Assembly: GCA_018660835.1 (NCBI GenBank)
Contig: JABJJN010000011.1
Coordinates: 149,067-213,066, forward strand
DNA from: Gemmatimonadota bacterium
GTDB lineage: Bacteria > Latescibacterota > UBA2968 > UBA8231
Direction of reading: 5' to 3'
Length of the DNA: 64,000 nucleotides
The notes under the pieces were generated by a model. It made no database searches. It was not told the origin of the DNA and worked only from the letters and a program-made list of their open reading frames with translations. The position numbers were made by a program, and so were the translations under genes. Below are positions 7,910 to 16,983 of this stretch, one piece after another (within the stretch, counting starts at the first letter, position 1; each line of letters begins with the position of its first letter).

Positions 7910-10161
7910 ACCCAGAACACGGGATTATTGATCTTCCCCGTGATGTAGTCAATGATGAGCCAGAGACCATTGCACAGAACCTGACCAGCGATCAATCCAA
8001 GAAAGAATGACTGACTTCTCTTGTAGTTGGCCGCCCCACCGTAGCGAAGAATCAGGCGCTTGAGAAACCAGGCAACAAACACGTTGAACCAGACAAAGTT
8101 CATCATGTTGTTGGCGCCGATGGGAAAGCCGATGGGGTGGATCGGCCACCACGGCAAACGTTGTCGAAGAATCATCATCAAACTCATGATCGCCGCCCCG
8201 CCGCCGAGGAATCCCAGACCAGACCAATAGGTACCCGTCGGTTCGATGTTTCTCAGCGCCGCATTGTAGGCATAGGCGGGTAGCCCCTGGAAAAACCAAT
8301 TATTGAGATTGATTCCCCCGTGGCGATAGGCCATGTGAAAAATCATCCACAGCGACCCCGATGCGCCGATTCCCAAGGCCAGCAGCATCGCCCAGAATAC
8401 GACTCGCCTAGCCTGCGGTTCCATCTCCTCGATCATCTTCAGGGCATTGGTACAGGTTGCCATAACGAAGATGCGGATGTCTGAGGACCATATGTAAGCC
8501 AGACTGAGATTCATGACCCCCACGGGACCGACCATGGCCGAACCAACCCCCTGAACAACCAGATCTGACGCGATCATCGGTGAACGCACGGCGGCCAAAC
8601 CTGCCTCGGCGACGATCCTGGTAATGCCAATAAAAATCAATAAGGCGAGTACAATGAATAGAATGGACACCCACAGAGGAGTACCCATAAACCAGAGCCA
8701 ACTGGACATGACGGCGACGCCGCCAAGCAGTCCGATCACAGCCCCACGATAGGAAAGGATCTCGTCCTGGTCGTTAACGTGAGGCGCACGCCCGAAGGCC
8801 TTGGCGAAGACATCGCGATAGTGCTCGCGACCGATCCACAGTCCAATCAGCACCATCGCCAGCAGTGCACCAACGCCCTGGTACGCGAGAAAGGGGTAGT
8901 CTGACACGCCGAAGCCGATCTTCTGCGTCGACTTCAGACCGGATAGGACAAAGACTTCCTTTTCAATCTTCGACAACAGATGGAACACCCAGATCCCCGC
9001 GGCGATATTCGCATTGATGAAGTAAGAAAAACCGATCATAGCGAAGGAGATCGTCATCTGTAGCGTCTGCCGACCCACGAAAGGAAATATCCACTGCAGA
9101 GGCATAACAGGAACGCCAGGACTGTAGGCGTGAAGCGCCTTGAGACTACCGATCAGTAGTGGGACGGACATCCCCAACCACATACTGGGGCGACGAAAGA
9201 AACCATTCACCAGGCGATCGGACTCCTCGCCACGGATCATGGCCAATCCTACCTGGGCAATTGGATAGGCCAGACGTTCACGCTCCATCCATTGGCGACG
9301 GAGGATGACGGCAATCGAGACCATTGTGACGTAAAGGGCCGTGAGGAAAAGCCCCCACCAGAGCAGTGGCTCGACCCAGGACCCATAGGGGATCTGATCC
9401 TGTGTGCCCACAGCAAGCCCCTCGTAGAACAAGCGACTTCCCGTACCATCGTCGACGAGCAGCTTCGTGGGTAGATGTGGAAACAGCTTCTCCTGCCAAT
9501 GATTTTGTGGCGAGGCGAAGTAGAAGATGGCCGTGATAATGGGCAGGATCTGTTCACTCAAGCCCATCGTGCACAGAGCAGATACGATCAGTAACATCGC
9601 ATACACGAGAACGAGCTCGGACCGATTCAGCGCCAGGGACGTCTTGCGAAGCGTCGCAACAAGATTGAGCCCCGCAGAGGCCAGTAGAAATGCCCCGAGG
9701 GACACGGCCGGTGACGCCGGATCAATTGAAGACAGCGGCCATCCGGCGTAAAGAATCCCTGACGTCGCCGTGACGGCCAAAATGCTGGCGCGCCAAAACG
9801 TCACCGAGCCCCACTTGAACAGCGTATTCAGGACGCCGATCAGCAGCAGAAACAAGAAGATCGCACCGGGCGTACTGAAATCCAGCGACATGTAGGAGCC
9901 CCGGATGATCATGTTTCCATAGGGGGCGCCGATGGCGAGAAAGAAGCTGAGAAAAATTCCCACCCAGAAGCCACGCCAGGTCAATGCCTCGCGACCACCG
10001 ACATCCAAATTGGCGTCACGCCGCGTCGCCAGGTAGCGTTGATATATCTGAGGAAGCTCTCTTTTCATCGCTCTGGCACACAGCCTTGCAAGGCGCCCGC
10101 CTGGATCGCTAAGATCCTGGGGAGTGCCGAAACGGGTCACAGTCGTTACGAATCGAGTCAA
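7906..10161 (-). CDS. DUF6785/DUF6784-like polytopic permease
   Basis: A 751-residue protein with well over ten hydrophobic segments. The early LTWRGFWVG block, the SRSEL-like NRSELVLVYAMLL helix, the FASPQNHWQ segment and a C-terminal YGG...YKRSQSFFLGLIAGQ stretch match the general plan of DUF6785 with a DUF6784-like tail, as recalled. These large membrane proteins are common in uncultured heterotrophic phyla and have no known substrate. It is the first gene of the minus-strand cassette, and its stop overlaps the start of the M28/FtsX fusion by 4 bp. The 121-bp gap to the divergent M42 gene should hold the promoter for the cassette, though I see no convincing -35/-10 pair. Confidence 0.65.
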   Translation of the reverse strand: MTRFVTTVTRFGTPQDLSDPGGRLARLCARAMKRELPQIYQRYLATRRDANLDVGGREALTWRGFWVGIFLSFFLAIGAPYGNMIIRGSYMSLDFSTPGAIFLFLLLIGVLNTLFKWGSVTFWRASILAVTATSGILYAGWPLSSIDPASPAVSLGAFLLASAGLNLVATLRKTSLALNRSELVLVYAMLLIVSALCTMGLSEQILPIITAIFYFASPQNHWQEKLFPHLPTKLLVDDGTGSRLFYEGLAVGTQDQIPYGSWVEPLLWWGLFLTALYVTMVSIAVILRRQWMERERLAYPIAQVGLAMIRGEESDRLVNGFFRRPSMWLGMSVPLLIGSLKALHAYSPGVPVMPLQWIFPFVGRQTLQMTISFAMIGFSYFINANIAAGIWVFHLLSKIEKEVFVLSGLKSTQKIGFGVSDYPFLAYQGVGALLAMVLIGLWIGREHYRDVFAKAFGRAPHVNDQDEILSYRGAVIGLLGGVAVMSSWLWFMGTPLWVSILFIVLALLIFIGITRIVAEAGLAAVRSPMIASDLVVQGVGSAMVGPVGVMNLSLAYIWSSDIRIFVMATCTNALKMIEEMEPQARRVVFWAMLLALGIGASGSLWMIFHMAYRHGGINLNNWFFQGLPAYAYNAALRNIEPTGTYWSGLGFLGGGAAIMSLMMILRQRLPWWPIHPIGFPIGANNMMNFVWFNVFVAWFLKRLILRYGGAANYKRSQSFFLGLIAGQVLCNGLWLIIDYITGKINNPVFWV

Positions 10162-10282
10162 TGGGCGCGACGGTGTGAATCACGCTATGGTTGAGGACCC
10201 TGACTCTGTTGGAAAGGAATCTCAACGATAGCTGAACGGTGGCCCCTTACGCAATCGCTATTCCAAAGGAAAGACGACCACT

Positions 10283-11449
10283 TTGCCGGACTTCTTGGAC
10301 ATCGCTCTCCCCCTGCTGCGTCTACCCACGGCGCCTTTTCACGAACACCGTATCGTTGCCGCAATCGACACACTGATCGATGACTGGTCAAGCACCCATA
10401 CACCACTGTCGATCGAGCGCGATACCGCCGGAAATCTGATCATTCGTTATGAGGGTGCCAATAGCGGTGACTGGCTCTATCTCACAGGGCACCTCGACCA
10501 TCCCGGCTTCGGTTTTGTGGAGCACCTTACAAGACAGGACCTGTTGTTTGAACGCCTTGGTGGACTACCCGTTCAGTTCTGTCGCGATGCGCATGTTCAG
10601 ATTCACTCGACGCGTGATCTACATCCGCCGCTCTCGGGGAGAATCACTGCGTATCTCGAGGACACACTGTTCGAAGGCGAACGACGACCTGCCTTTCGCG
10701 TGAGTGTGGATGAGTCGACGACGGCTGTCGGTCATGATTCCTTCGCTGTGTGGGACCTGCCCGAGACTGATACGAAGAAACGAAAGCTTCGAGCCACGGC
10801 GTGTGACGACCTGGCTGGTGTGGCTGTTGGCCTCACTGTACTGGCGAATCTGCTCAAGGAGGGCGCGCGAAGCCGCGTGGCCCTGCTACTCACAAGAGCC
10901 GAGGAAACGGGGTTTGGCGGAATGCTTGACTATGCTGCCAGTGATCAGCTTGATCAGGAGGGTGTTTTTATCAACATCGAGTGTTCCAGTTGCCTTGCCG
11001 GTGCACCGCTTGGCGACGGTCCCGTGATCAGGGTCGGTGATCGGCGCTGGTTGTTTGACCCACAGGTCACGGCGGCTCTCGTGAAAGCGGCAACGGACCC
11101 ATCTCTGGCGCAATTGCCTTATCAACGCCGGCTGATGGATGGCGGCACCTGCGAGGCGACCGTCCTGTCGCGAGCCGGTGTGCGCACCGCGGCAGTTGCA
11201 CTGCCCTTGGCGAACTACCACAATACGGGTCGACGTGGTGTGCGACGTGAGGCCATCAATCTGGATGATGCCGAACATCTCGTTGAACTGCTCACACGCG
11301 TGGCACGAACCGGTGCGACGAACTTGCTGCACTCGGGCGACTCTCTAGGTGAAGAACTGACGAAGAGACACCAACTCCAAGCACCTCGACTACACCAGAC
11401 AGCACCCCAACTTCCAGGATCCGACAGCGAGGCGATACAAGACCAATGA
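10283..11449 (+). CDS. M42-family (glutamyl aminopeptidase/cellulase-like) metallopeptidase
   Basis: 388 residues beginning at a TTG codon; an AAAGGA lies 12 bases upstream and no earlier start is in frame. The di-metal ligands of M42/M20-type aminopeptidases are visible in order: TGHLDHPG (His and Asp), ACDDLAG (bridging Asp), RAEETGFGG (catalytic Glu pair), INIEC (Glu) and NYHNTG (last His). The enzyme probably trims N-terminal residues from peptides in the cytoplasm. Its C-terminal about 45 residues are polar and low in complexity. The stop overlaps the start of the aldo/keto reductase gene by 4 bp (ATGA), so the two are co-translated, although a shared pathway is not obvious. Confidence 0.8.
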   Translation: MPDFLDIALPLLRLPTAPFHEHRIVAAIDTLIDDWSSTHTPLSIERDTAGNLIIRYEGANSGDWLYLTGHLDHPGFGFVEHLTRQDLLFERLGGLPVQFCRDAHVQIHSTRDLHPPLSGRITAYLEDTLFEGERRPAFRVSVDESTTAVGHDSFAVWDLPETDTKKRKLRATACDDLAGVAVGLTVLANLLKEGARSRVALLLTRAEETGFGGMLDYAASDQLDQEGVFINIECSSCLAGAPLGDGPVIRVGDRRWLFDPQVTAALVKAATDPSLAQLPYQRRLMDGGTCEATVLSRAGVRTAAVALPLANYHNTGRRGVRREAINLDDAEHLVELLTRVARTGATNLLHSGDSLGEELTKRHQLQAPRLHQTAPQLPGSDSEAIQDQ

Positions 11450-12240
11450 CAGCCCCGATTGATAAACCACAGATCGATACAGTTGAGCTCGGCGCCTCAG
11501 GGTTGAATGTCTCCAGACTGTCCTTCGGCACTGGCACCATCGGCGGCGGTGGACGTTCGCAGCAGAGCGACCTGGGGCTAGAAGGTCTCTCCTCTCTGCT
11601 ACTGTATGCCTATGACAGGGGGATCACCTTCTGGGATGGTGCCGATGGCTACGGCACACACGAACACCTGGCCAAGGCACTGGCACAGGTCGAGCGTTCA
11701 ACCGTCACGCTGACGACGAAGACGACGTCTCGAAATCCTGAGGATGTTGCCGCCGATGTCGAGCGCTTCTTGCGCGAACTGAAGACGGACTACATCGACA
11801 TTGTCCTGCTCCATTGCCTGACCTCTTCAGACTGGCCGGAAACAGCTACCGCCGCAATGGAGCAACTCGACCGATGCAAGCAACGAGGTCTCATCCGCGC
11901 TGTTGGTACATCCTGCCACGACCTGGGCGCCCTCACGGCCTCAGCCTCGTCGAGTTGGCCCGATGTGAATCTTGTTAGAATCAACTATGCCGGTGAAGCG
12001 ATGTGTGGCCCGCCAGATAAGGTTCGCGAACTGATCGAACAGATGGTTCTGGATGGCAAAGGCGTCTACGGCATGAAAGTCGTTGGTGGTGGTGGCGATC
12101 TCACCCAAGATCCCGCCCGTGCTATCCAGTATGTAGCCGAGCAAACCGGCGTCCACGCAATGGTTATGGGAATGACGAGTCGCGCCCAAGTCGACGAGAA
12201 TGCCGGCCTCGTGCAGCAGTTTTCTGCTGTGGCCGTTTGA
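11446..12240 (+). CDS. Aldo/keto reductase
   Basis: 264 residues with the aldo/keto reductase TIM-barrel plan. The catalytic tetrad can be placed: Asp and Tyr in FWDGADGYG, Lys in TTKT, and His in VLLHCL. The start LGASGLNVSRLSFGTG is typical of the family. The protein is on the short side of the usual 280-330 residues because the C-terminal cap is brief. It should reduce an aldehyde or sugar carbonyl with NAD(P)H; the substrate cannot be told. It overlaps the M42 gene by 4 bp and converges on the SDR gene with only 4 bp between stops. Confidence 0.85.
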   Translation: MTAPIDKPQIDTVELGASGLNVSRLSFGTGTIGGGGRSQQSDLGLEGLSSLLLYAYDRGITFWDGADGYGTHEHLAKALAQVERSTVTLTTKTTSRNPEDVAADVERFLRELKTDYIDIVLLHCLTSSDWPETATAAMEQLDRCKQRGLIRAVGTSCHDLGALTASASSSWPDVNLVRINYAGEAMCGPPDKVRELIEQMVLDGKGVYGMKVVGGGGDLTQDPARAIQYVAEQTGVHAMVMGMTSRAQVDENAGLVQQFSAVAV

Positions 12241-12244
12241 CCGG

Positions 12245-13021
12245 CTACACGATGGTCCAACCGCCATCGACGACGAGTGTGTGTCCCGTGATCATACTTG
12301 CTGCATCAGATGCGAGGAAAATGACAGGGCCAGACATCTCCTCCGGCTCAGCAAGGTCTCCGCGCAAGAGATTCTTGGTTCTGATCGCATCGGCAAAGGC
12401 CTGACTTTCCTTCATTCCTGCTTCCGCCAGGGGCGAGCGGGTTACAGTCGGGGCGATGGCGTTGACGCGAATCCCATACTCTGCCCACTCCGCGGCCATG
12501 GTGCGCGTGAGATTGTTGACGCCTCCCTTCGCCCCCGAATACGGTCCGCGCTCTGGCGCACCGACCACACCGGCTTGAGAAGAGACGTTGACGATACATC
12601 CCTTCGTGCCACCTTTGATCATTTTCTTTGCAGCCGCCTGAGAACAGAAAAAGACGTTCTTCAAGTTCGCATCAACGATCAGATCGTATAACTCTTCGTC
12701 ATAGTCGAGGATTTTTCCCAGCTTGTTGTAGCCCGCGTTGTTCACCAGGACGTCTAGTGTGCCGACGTGCTCGTCGACGGCATCAAAAAATGTCTGAATA
12801 GACGTGACATCCGTTACGTCCAGTTCATGGACGAAGCACTCTCCTCCTCCTGCCTCGATTTCGTCGCGGAGGGTCTCTAATTCTGAGACCGTCCGACTGC
12901 CCACCGCGAGGCGAGCACCGGAAGCGACCGCTTCAATAGCCATCGTCCGACCGAGACCTCGCCCAGCACCTGTGACGACGACAATTTTGCCGTCAAGAGA
13001 AAATCGTTCGAGAGCGGGCAC
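12245..13021 (-). CDS. Short-chain dehydrogenase/reductase (glucose/gluconate-dehydrogenase type)
   Basis: 258 residues, a classical SDR. It shows the cofactor motif TGAGRGLG, the structural NNAG, the catalytic Ser in NVSSQAG, and Tyr/Lys in YSGAKGG. The C-terminal ITGHTLVVDGGW is the usual tail of the gluconate 5-dehydrogenase-like group. It probably oxidises a sugar acid or polyol with NAD(P)+. It is the last gene of a minus-strand run (MFS, sugar isomerase, LarA-like, SDR), which suggests catabolism of one carbohydrate-derived compound. Confidence 0.85.
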   Translation of the reverse strand: MPALERFSLDGKIVVVTGAGRGLGRTMAIEAVASGARLAVGSRTVSELETLRDEIEAGGGECFVHELDVTDVTSIQTFFDAVDEHVGTLDVLVNNAGYNKLGKILDYDEELYDLIVDANLKNVFFCSQAAAKKMIKGGTKGCIVNVSSQAGVVGAPERGPYSGAKGGVNNLTRTMAAEWAEYGIRVNAIAPTVTRSPLAEAGMKESQAFADAIRTKNLLRGDLAEPEEMSGPVIFLASDAASMITGHTLVVDGGWTIV

Positions 13022-13083
13022 GGGTAAGATCTCCTGGTAGAATTTGAAAGACTTACATCAGAGGGTTGTGTATGGCGCTGGAC

Positions 13084-14265
13084 TCAGTTGGCCGCCATTT
13101 GGATCGCACCTGCCGGAAACACAGCGGTACGTGCCGTATCGCCATGTATCCTCTGTAATCGCTCTATCAATTCGGACCACGTGCGAAACAACGTCACATG
13201 ATCCCCGTACAACGACTCGCAGTCGAAAACATTAACGGCCGGACTATAGATGAAGGTCCGTCGGGCCTGTGGTCTGGGCTTACCGCGAAGCGCGGTCCCG
13301 GGGCCCAGAACGGAGTGCCAGCCCGCACCCTCAGAGCAGGCACTGGCAATCACGATGGTCGCCTCATCCGTAAAGGGATCATGATCACTGCTATTGAGGG
13401 GTACCATAGCCAGGCCCGCCTGACACAATTCAGTGTCTTTGGGAAAGGCGTTGAATATGCCAATATCGAGAGGCCCTTCAGGGATCGGGGTTGCATAGAG
13501 CTCGCCGCCACGCTCACAACCCTCCCGATACGCCAGTTCAGGATCTCCCGCAACCAGATCGATAATCTCCAGCGACTCATTCAGCAAGGGATTGACGATG
13601 AAGCGCAGCCCCGCCATGCGAGCCACTTCATCCAGATGAGGTCTGAAGGCTTCCCCGTGCACGTAGCGATGGTTCAGTAGGATCGTCTGCTGACCACAGG
13701 CACCCGGTATCAACAGCTTCGCCCCGCCACCGAAGAAACCACCACGAGGGGTAATCATGCCCAACGCGATGCGCAGTTGGCAGCCCATGAAATCACGATT
13801 CACAAAGATGGGCACACCCTGTGACGAGTTGCCGAGGAATTCAAGATTCTCATAGGCATTGTGGTTCACAACGCGATAACGATCCACCACGTCGCCGCCG
13901 ACTTTCTTGACAAAGTCATCGCGCGTCATCGGACGGTGGGCAGCGACGGCGGCAATGATCGTAATCTGGTCATCTGCGATGCCCCCTTCACTCAACTCTT
14001 CGAGCAAATAAGGAAGCAATCGGAAAGCAGGTGTCGGCCGCGAAAGATCGTCTAACAGGATCGCTGCGGATGTTGACTCGGCAGCCAACTGCCCGACGGT
14101 TGGCGATCCAGTTGGCGTAGCGAGTCGCCGCCGGATGCCGTCATCACCAATGTCCTGTCCCCCTCGCATGGAACAGACGTCTACTGTCCAACCTTCTGGA
14201 AACTGGACCGTGTGCGGGCTGCCGTCGCCATACCACGCGCCCCATGGAAGATCTACCGTCTTCAT
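13084..14265 (-). CDS. LarA-like nickel-pincer racemase/epimerase (DUF2088)
   Basis: 393 residues starting at an ATG with a clear AGGAGG eight bases upstream. Residues corresponding to the lactate racemase active site can be recognised: Asp and Arg in DDLSRPT, His in AAHRPM, His in NHN, Lys in GGAKLLIPG and the following His in HRYVHG. LarA enzymes use a nickel-pincer nucleotide to racemise or epimerise 2-hydroxyacids. The cofactor synthesis genes larB, larC and larE are not in this window, so they must lie elsewhere if the enzyme is active. The 12-bp gap to the upstream sugar isomerase gene suggests an operon, and the substrate is more likely a sugar acid than lactate. Confidence 0.8.
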   Translation of the reverse strand: MKTVDLPWGAWYGDGSPHTVQFPEGWTVDVCSMRGGQDIGDDGIRRRLATPTGSPTVGQLAAESTSAAILLDDLSRPTPAFRLLPYLLEELSEGGIADDQITIIAAVAAHRPMTRDDFVKKVGGDVVDRYRVVNHNAYENLEFLGNSSQGVPIFVNRDFMGCQLRIALGMITPRGGFFGGGAKLLIPGACGQQTILLNHRYVHGEAFRPHLDEVARMAGLRFIVNPLLNESLEIIDLVAGDPELAYREGCERGGELYATPIPEGPLDIGIFNAFPKDTELCQAGLAMVPLNSSDHDPFTDEATIVIASACSEGAGWHSVLGPGTALRGKPRPQARRTFIYSPAVNVFDCESLYGDHVTLFRTWSELIERLQRIHGDTARTAVFPAGAIQMAAN

Positions 14266-14277
14266 ACCTGGTTCCTC

Positions 14278-15042
14278 CTAGGGAAGACCAAAACCACGCA
14301 GATTCTTCAGACTAAGTTCCAGCGAGTCAAAGGGATCCTGCTGACAGCGATCCTGCTCTATCAGATACCATTCGATATTCGCCGCCTTGCACGCGTCGAT
14401 GATCGGCAGCCATTCAAGATTTCCTTCACCCACCTCGGCGAACAACTGCTCACTTCCCTTCATCGCCATATCCTTGAAGTGCACGATGTGCATTCGATCC
14501 TTCAGGCGCTGCAGCCAAGTGACGGGATTGCCGCCGCCGTGCTGAATCCAATACGTGTCGACTTCAAAAGAGAAGGTCTCAGGATCAGACTCGTCAGCGA
14601 GGATTTGAAGTCCCGTTTTACCCCCCAAAGACTCCAGTTCGAAGCTGTGATTGTGATAGGAAAACGTCAATCCTGCATCGATTAGGGGACGAGCCGCCTC
14701 CGATGCATCCACGGCGAAGCGATGAAATCCATCCTCGCTGCGGTAGTCTGCAGGCATTCCCCCGATGCCTACATGCCGACAGCCCCACGTCTGATGTTGG
14801 TCAATCACCTTCTGTGGCTCATTTTTGATATCGGGGTATCCGACATGGGTTGCGACGATCTTCAGTTGATGCTCATCGGCAACCGCGCGCAACTCAGCTG
14901 CATCTATGGGTCCGAGCCCGGATGTCTGCACAGTTTCGTAGCCCATCTGGCTGACACGCGCGAAAGTGCTGCGAATGTCCTGTGGTGTCTTGAGGAAATC
15001 CCGCAGGGTGTAGAGCTGAGCGCCAATCACTGATGATGCCAT
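14278..15042 (-). CDS. Sugar phosphate isomerase/epimerase (xylose isomerase-like TIM barrel)
   Basis: About 254 residues of the AP-endonuclease 2/xylose-isomerase-like barrel. Metal-ligand candidates include the Glu/His of FSYHNHSFELES, Asp in FEVDTYWIQHGGG, His in IVHFKDM and the late Glu in WYLIEQD. I chose the ATG at 15042 because a GGAG lies nine bases upstream; the ORF track's TTG five codons earlier would place that GGAG inside the gene. The family covers inosose dehydratase, hydroxypyruvate isomerase and tagatose epimerase, so the exact reaction is open. It is transcribed just before the LarA-like gene. Confidence 0.8.
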   Translation of the reverse strand: MASSVIGAQLYTLRDFLKTPQDIRSTFARVSQMGYETVQTSGLGPIDAAELRAVADEHQLKIVATHVGYPDIKNEPQKVIDQHQTWGCRHVGIGGMPADYRSEDGFHRFAVDASEAARPLIDAGLTFSYHNHSFELESLGGKTGLQILADESDPETFSFEVDTYWIQHGGGNPVTWLQRLKDRMHIVHFKDMAMKGSEQLFAEVGEGNLEWLPIIDACKAANIEWYLIEQDRCQQDPFDSLELSLKNLRGFGLP

Positions 15043-15135
15043 TGTCTGCGTCTCCAAATATCCAGTTGCGTGACTTGTTGAGTCGGTTGCCTGATCTGTG
15101 TCGTTAGGGTACGTCTGTCACCGGTCAATGGTCAA

Positions 15136-16401
15136 TCAAGGGCCCGGTCCATCACCTGTAGCACCTGTCTGCCGGACGAATCCCCGCAGCAACAACAGCA
15201 CCGCTGCTGTCGCGATCGCGCCGGATGCAGCCATCCAGCTCACTGCGATCGGTGCTGACCAGGCGGCAGCCATCGCCCCTGCCTGCACCCGGCCAAGTGG
15301 CCCCACACCGATGGCCAGGACCAATGCCCCCATTGCTCGCGATCGCATTTGATCACTCGCTTCCACGAGAATGATCGAGCTCTGCATGATACTGAACGCC
15401 GCTTGTCCAAGGCCCGCCACCCCCAGGGCCAGCAGCGAAAAAGACATCGAGGTGGATAGACTGAAGGCGATCAGCCCCAGGCAGGCTACAATCGACCCCG
15501 CTGAGAAGATTCCAGGGTTGCCGAACTTCCGACGGCTGAGATTCACCACCACCAGACCGACCAGGGATCCTGCGCCGTTGGCAGCACCCAGAAATCCTAG
15601 CCCCATGGGACCTTGCCCGAGTACATCCCTGGCAAAGACTGGCAGCAACGCCTGGAAGGGAAAGGCCCATGCATTCATCACGATGGTGATCAGCAATGTA
15701 CCGAGGATTGCACCGTTGCCACGCACGTAGCGGAGCCCCTCCAGTAGTCGATCCCACGCGGCTGCGAAACCGGGGATTTGCTCCGGGGACTGCGAATCTG
15801 TGTCCAATCTCAACAGTGTAACAAGTGCGAGACCGCTGATGAGGCTTAGTAGCCACAGTGCTCCCCCGGCGCCGAAATGCGCCATCGCCATGCCCGCCAG
15901 CAACGGCCCGGACAAGCGCGTGAAACTCTGCAGTACATTTTCAATCACCATGCCATCCACGACGTGCTCCCGCCCCACTAAATCCGGCAACAAGGCACGT
16001 CGAGTGGGCCAATCGAGGGCCCACGCGGCGCCATTTACCGACGCGACGGCAGCCAGGTGCCAATACGCCAGTTGCTGGGTATGGTAGAGAGTCGCCAGAG
16101 ACAGGGCGCCAAGCAGATTCACAGCCTGCAGGCATTGTACCACGTGACGCCGCCGGAATCGTTCAACCCACATGGGCCCCAGAAAACCTACAATGGGTAC
16201 CGGTGCGTTGCGACAGAAGGCGACGACGGACACCCACCAGGCAGAATCGGTGAGTTCGAGAGCGACCCAGCCCGTTACGAGAGTCTCCATCCACATAGAC
16301 TGCCACCAGAGCCCATCGGCCAACCACAGTCGACGGAAGTCCGGAAGCTTGAGCGGCGCAAGCAGTCGGAAGCTCGTGAGCGGAGATCTCGTTTGCGTCA
16401 T
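15136..16401 (-). CDS. MFS transporter (MFS_3/enterobactin-exporter-like)
   Basis: 421 residues with about twelve hydrophobic helices. LKLPDFRRLWLADG near the N-terminus and ERFRRRHVV after the second helix match the EntS/MFS_3 group of major facilitator exporters. Substrate unknown. It is probably the first gene of the minus-strand run that continues with the sugar isomerase (93 bp downstream), the LarA-like gene and the SDR, so it could move the compound they handle, although EntS-like proteins are normally exporters. It diverges from ridA across 88 bp. Confidence 0.85.
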   Translation of the reverse strand: MTQTRSPLTSFRLLAPLKLPDFRRLWLADGLWWQSMWMETLVTGWVALELTDSAWWVSVVAFCRNAPVPIVGFLGPMWVERFRRRHVVQCLQAVNLLGALSLATLYHTQQLAYWHLAAVASVNGAAWALDWPTRRALLPDLVGREHVVDGMVIENVLQSFTRLSGPLLAGMAMAHFGAGGALWLLSLISGLALVTLLRLDTDSQSPEQIPGFAAAWDRLLEGLRYVRGNGAILGTLLITIVMNAWAFPFQALLPVFARDVLGQGPMGLGFLGAANGAGSLVGLVVVNLSRRKFGNPGIFSAGSIVACLGLIAFSLSTSMSFSLLALGVAGLGQAAFSIMQSSIILVEASDQMRSRAMGALVLAIGVGPLGRVQAGAMAAAWSAPIAVSWMAASGAIATAAVLLLLRGFVRQTGATGDGPGP

Positions 16402-16489
16402 CTGCTAGGGCCCTGGTGCCTGAATCGGCACAGGCGGTATGTTTCTGCAGAGCCCCGTGAACCACACCCCTTTGCCAAGGAGAAGAGTG

Positions 16490-16960
16490 ATGTCGGAAGC
16501 ACTCGCAGAAAAGCGGTTACAAGAATTGGGCATCGAACTACCCACGCCACCGCAGCCGGCCGGTTCCTACACACGATCGGTCCGCAGTGGGAATCAGATT
16601 TTTGTGTCCGGGCAACTGCCCCTGACAGCCGGTGAGATGGTGTTCAGTGGTCCGGTGGGTGAAGGCGGACTGTCCGTTGAGGATGGCGCCGAGGCGGCCC
16701 GGTTGTGTGCGCTCAACGCCCTCAGCATCCTTGCTGCCGATGCCGGCGGTCTGGACAACGTCAGGATTGTACGGATGACTGGCTATGTCGCGACGGCGGG
16801 TGCCTTCGCAGGGCAGGCAGCGGTCATGAATGGCGCATCCGACCTCATGGCTGCCGTTCTCGCAGATGCCGGCGTTCACGCCAGGGTCGCTGTGGGTGTG
16901 CAGCGCCTGCCTCTAGATGCGGCTGTTGAGTTGGAAGTGATTGCCGAGGTCAACGGATAA
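16490..16960 (+). CDS. RidA/YjgF-family protein
   Basis: 156 residues. I moved the start from the ORF track's 16439 to the ATG at 16490, which has AAGGAG seven bases upstream and begins MSEALAEKRLQELGIELP, the usual opening of this subgroup. The family hydrolyses reactive enamine/imine intermediates released by PLP enzymes. The subgroup here (RidA-like with GQLPLTAGEM and the late RVAVGVQRLPLDAAVELE) is the longer YjgF-like form, where the Arg of VGVQRLPL takes the place of the catalytic RidA Arg region. It faces ftsH convergently with 23 bp between stops. Confidence 0.85.
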   Translation: MSEALAEKRLQELGIELPTPPQPAGSYTRSVRSGNQIFVSGQLPLTAGEMVFSGPVGEGGLSVEDGAEAARLCALNALSILAADAGGLDNVRIVRMTGYVATAGAFAGQAAVMNGASDLMAAVLADAGVHARVAVGVQRLPLDAAVELEVIAEVNG

Positions 16961-16983
16961 GACAGACGAAGGGCAGATGCCGT

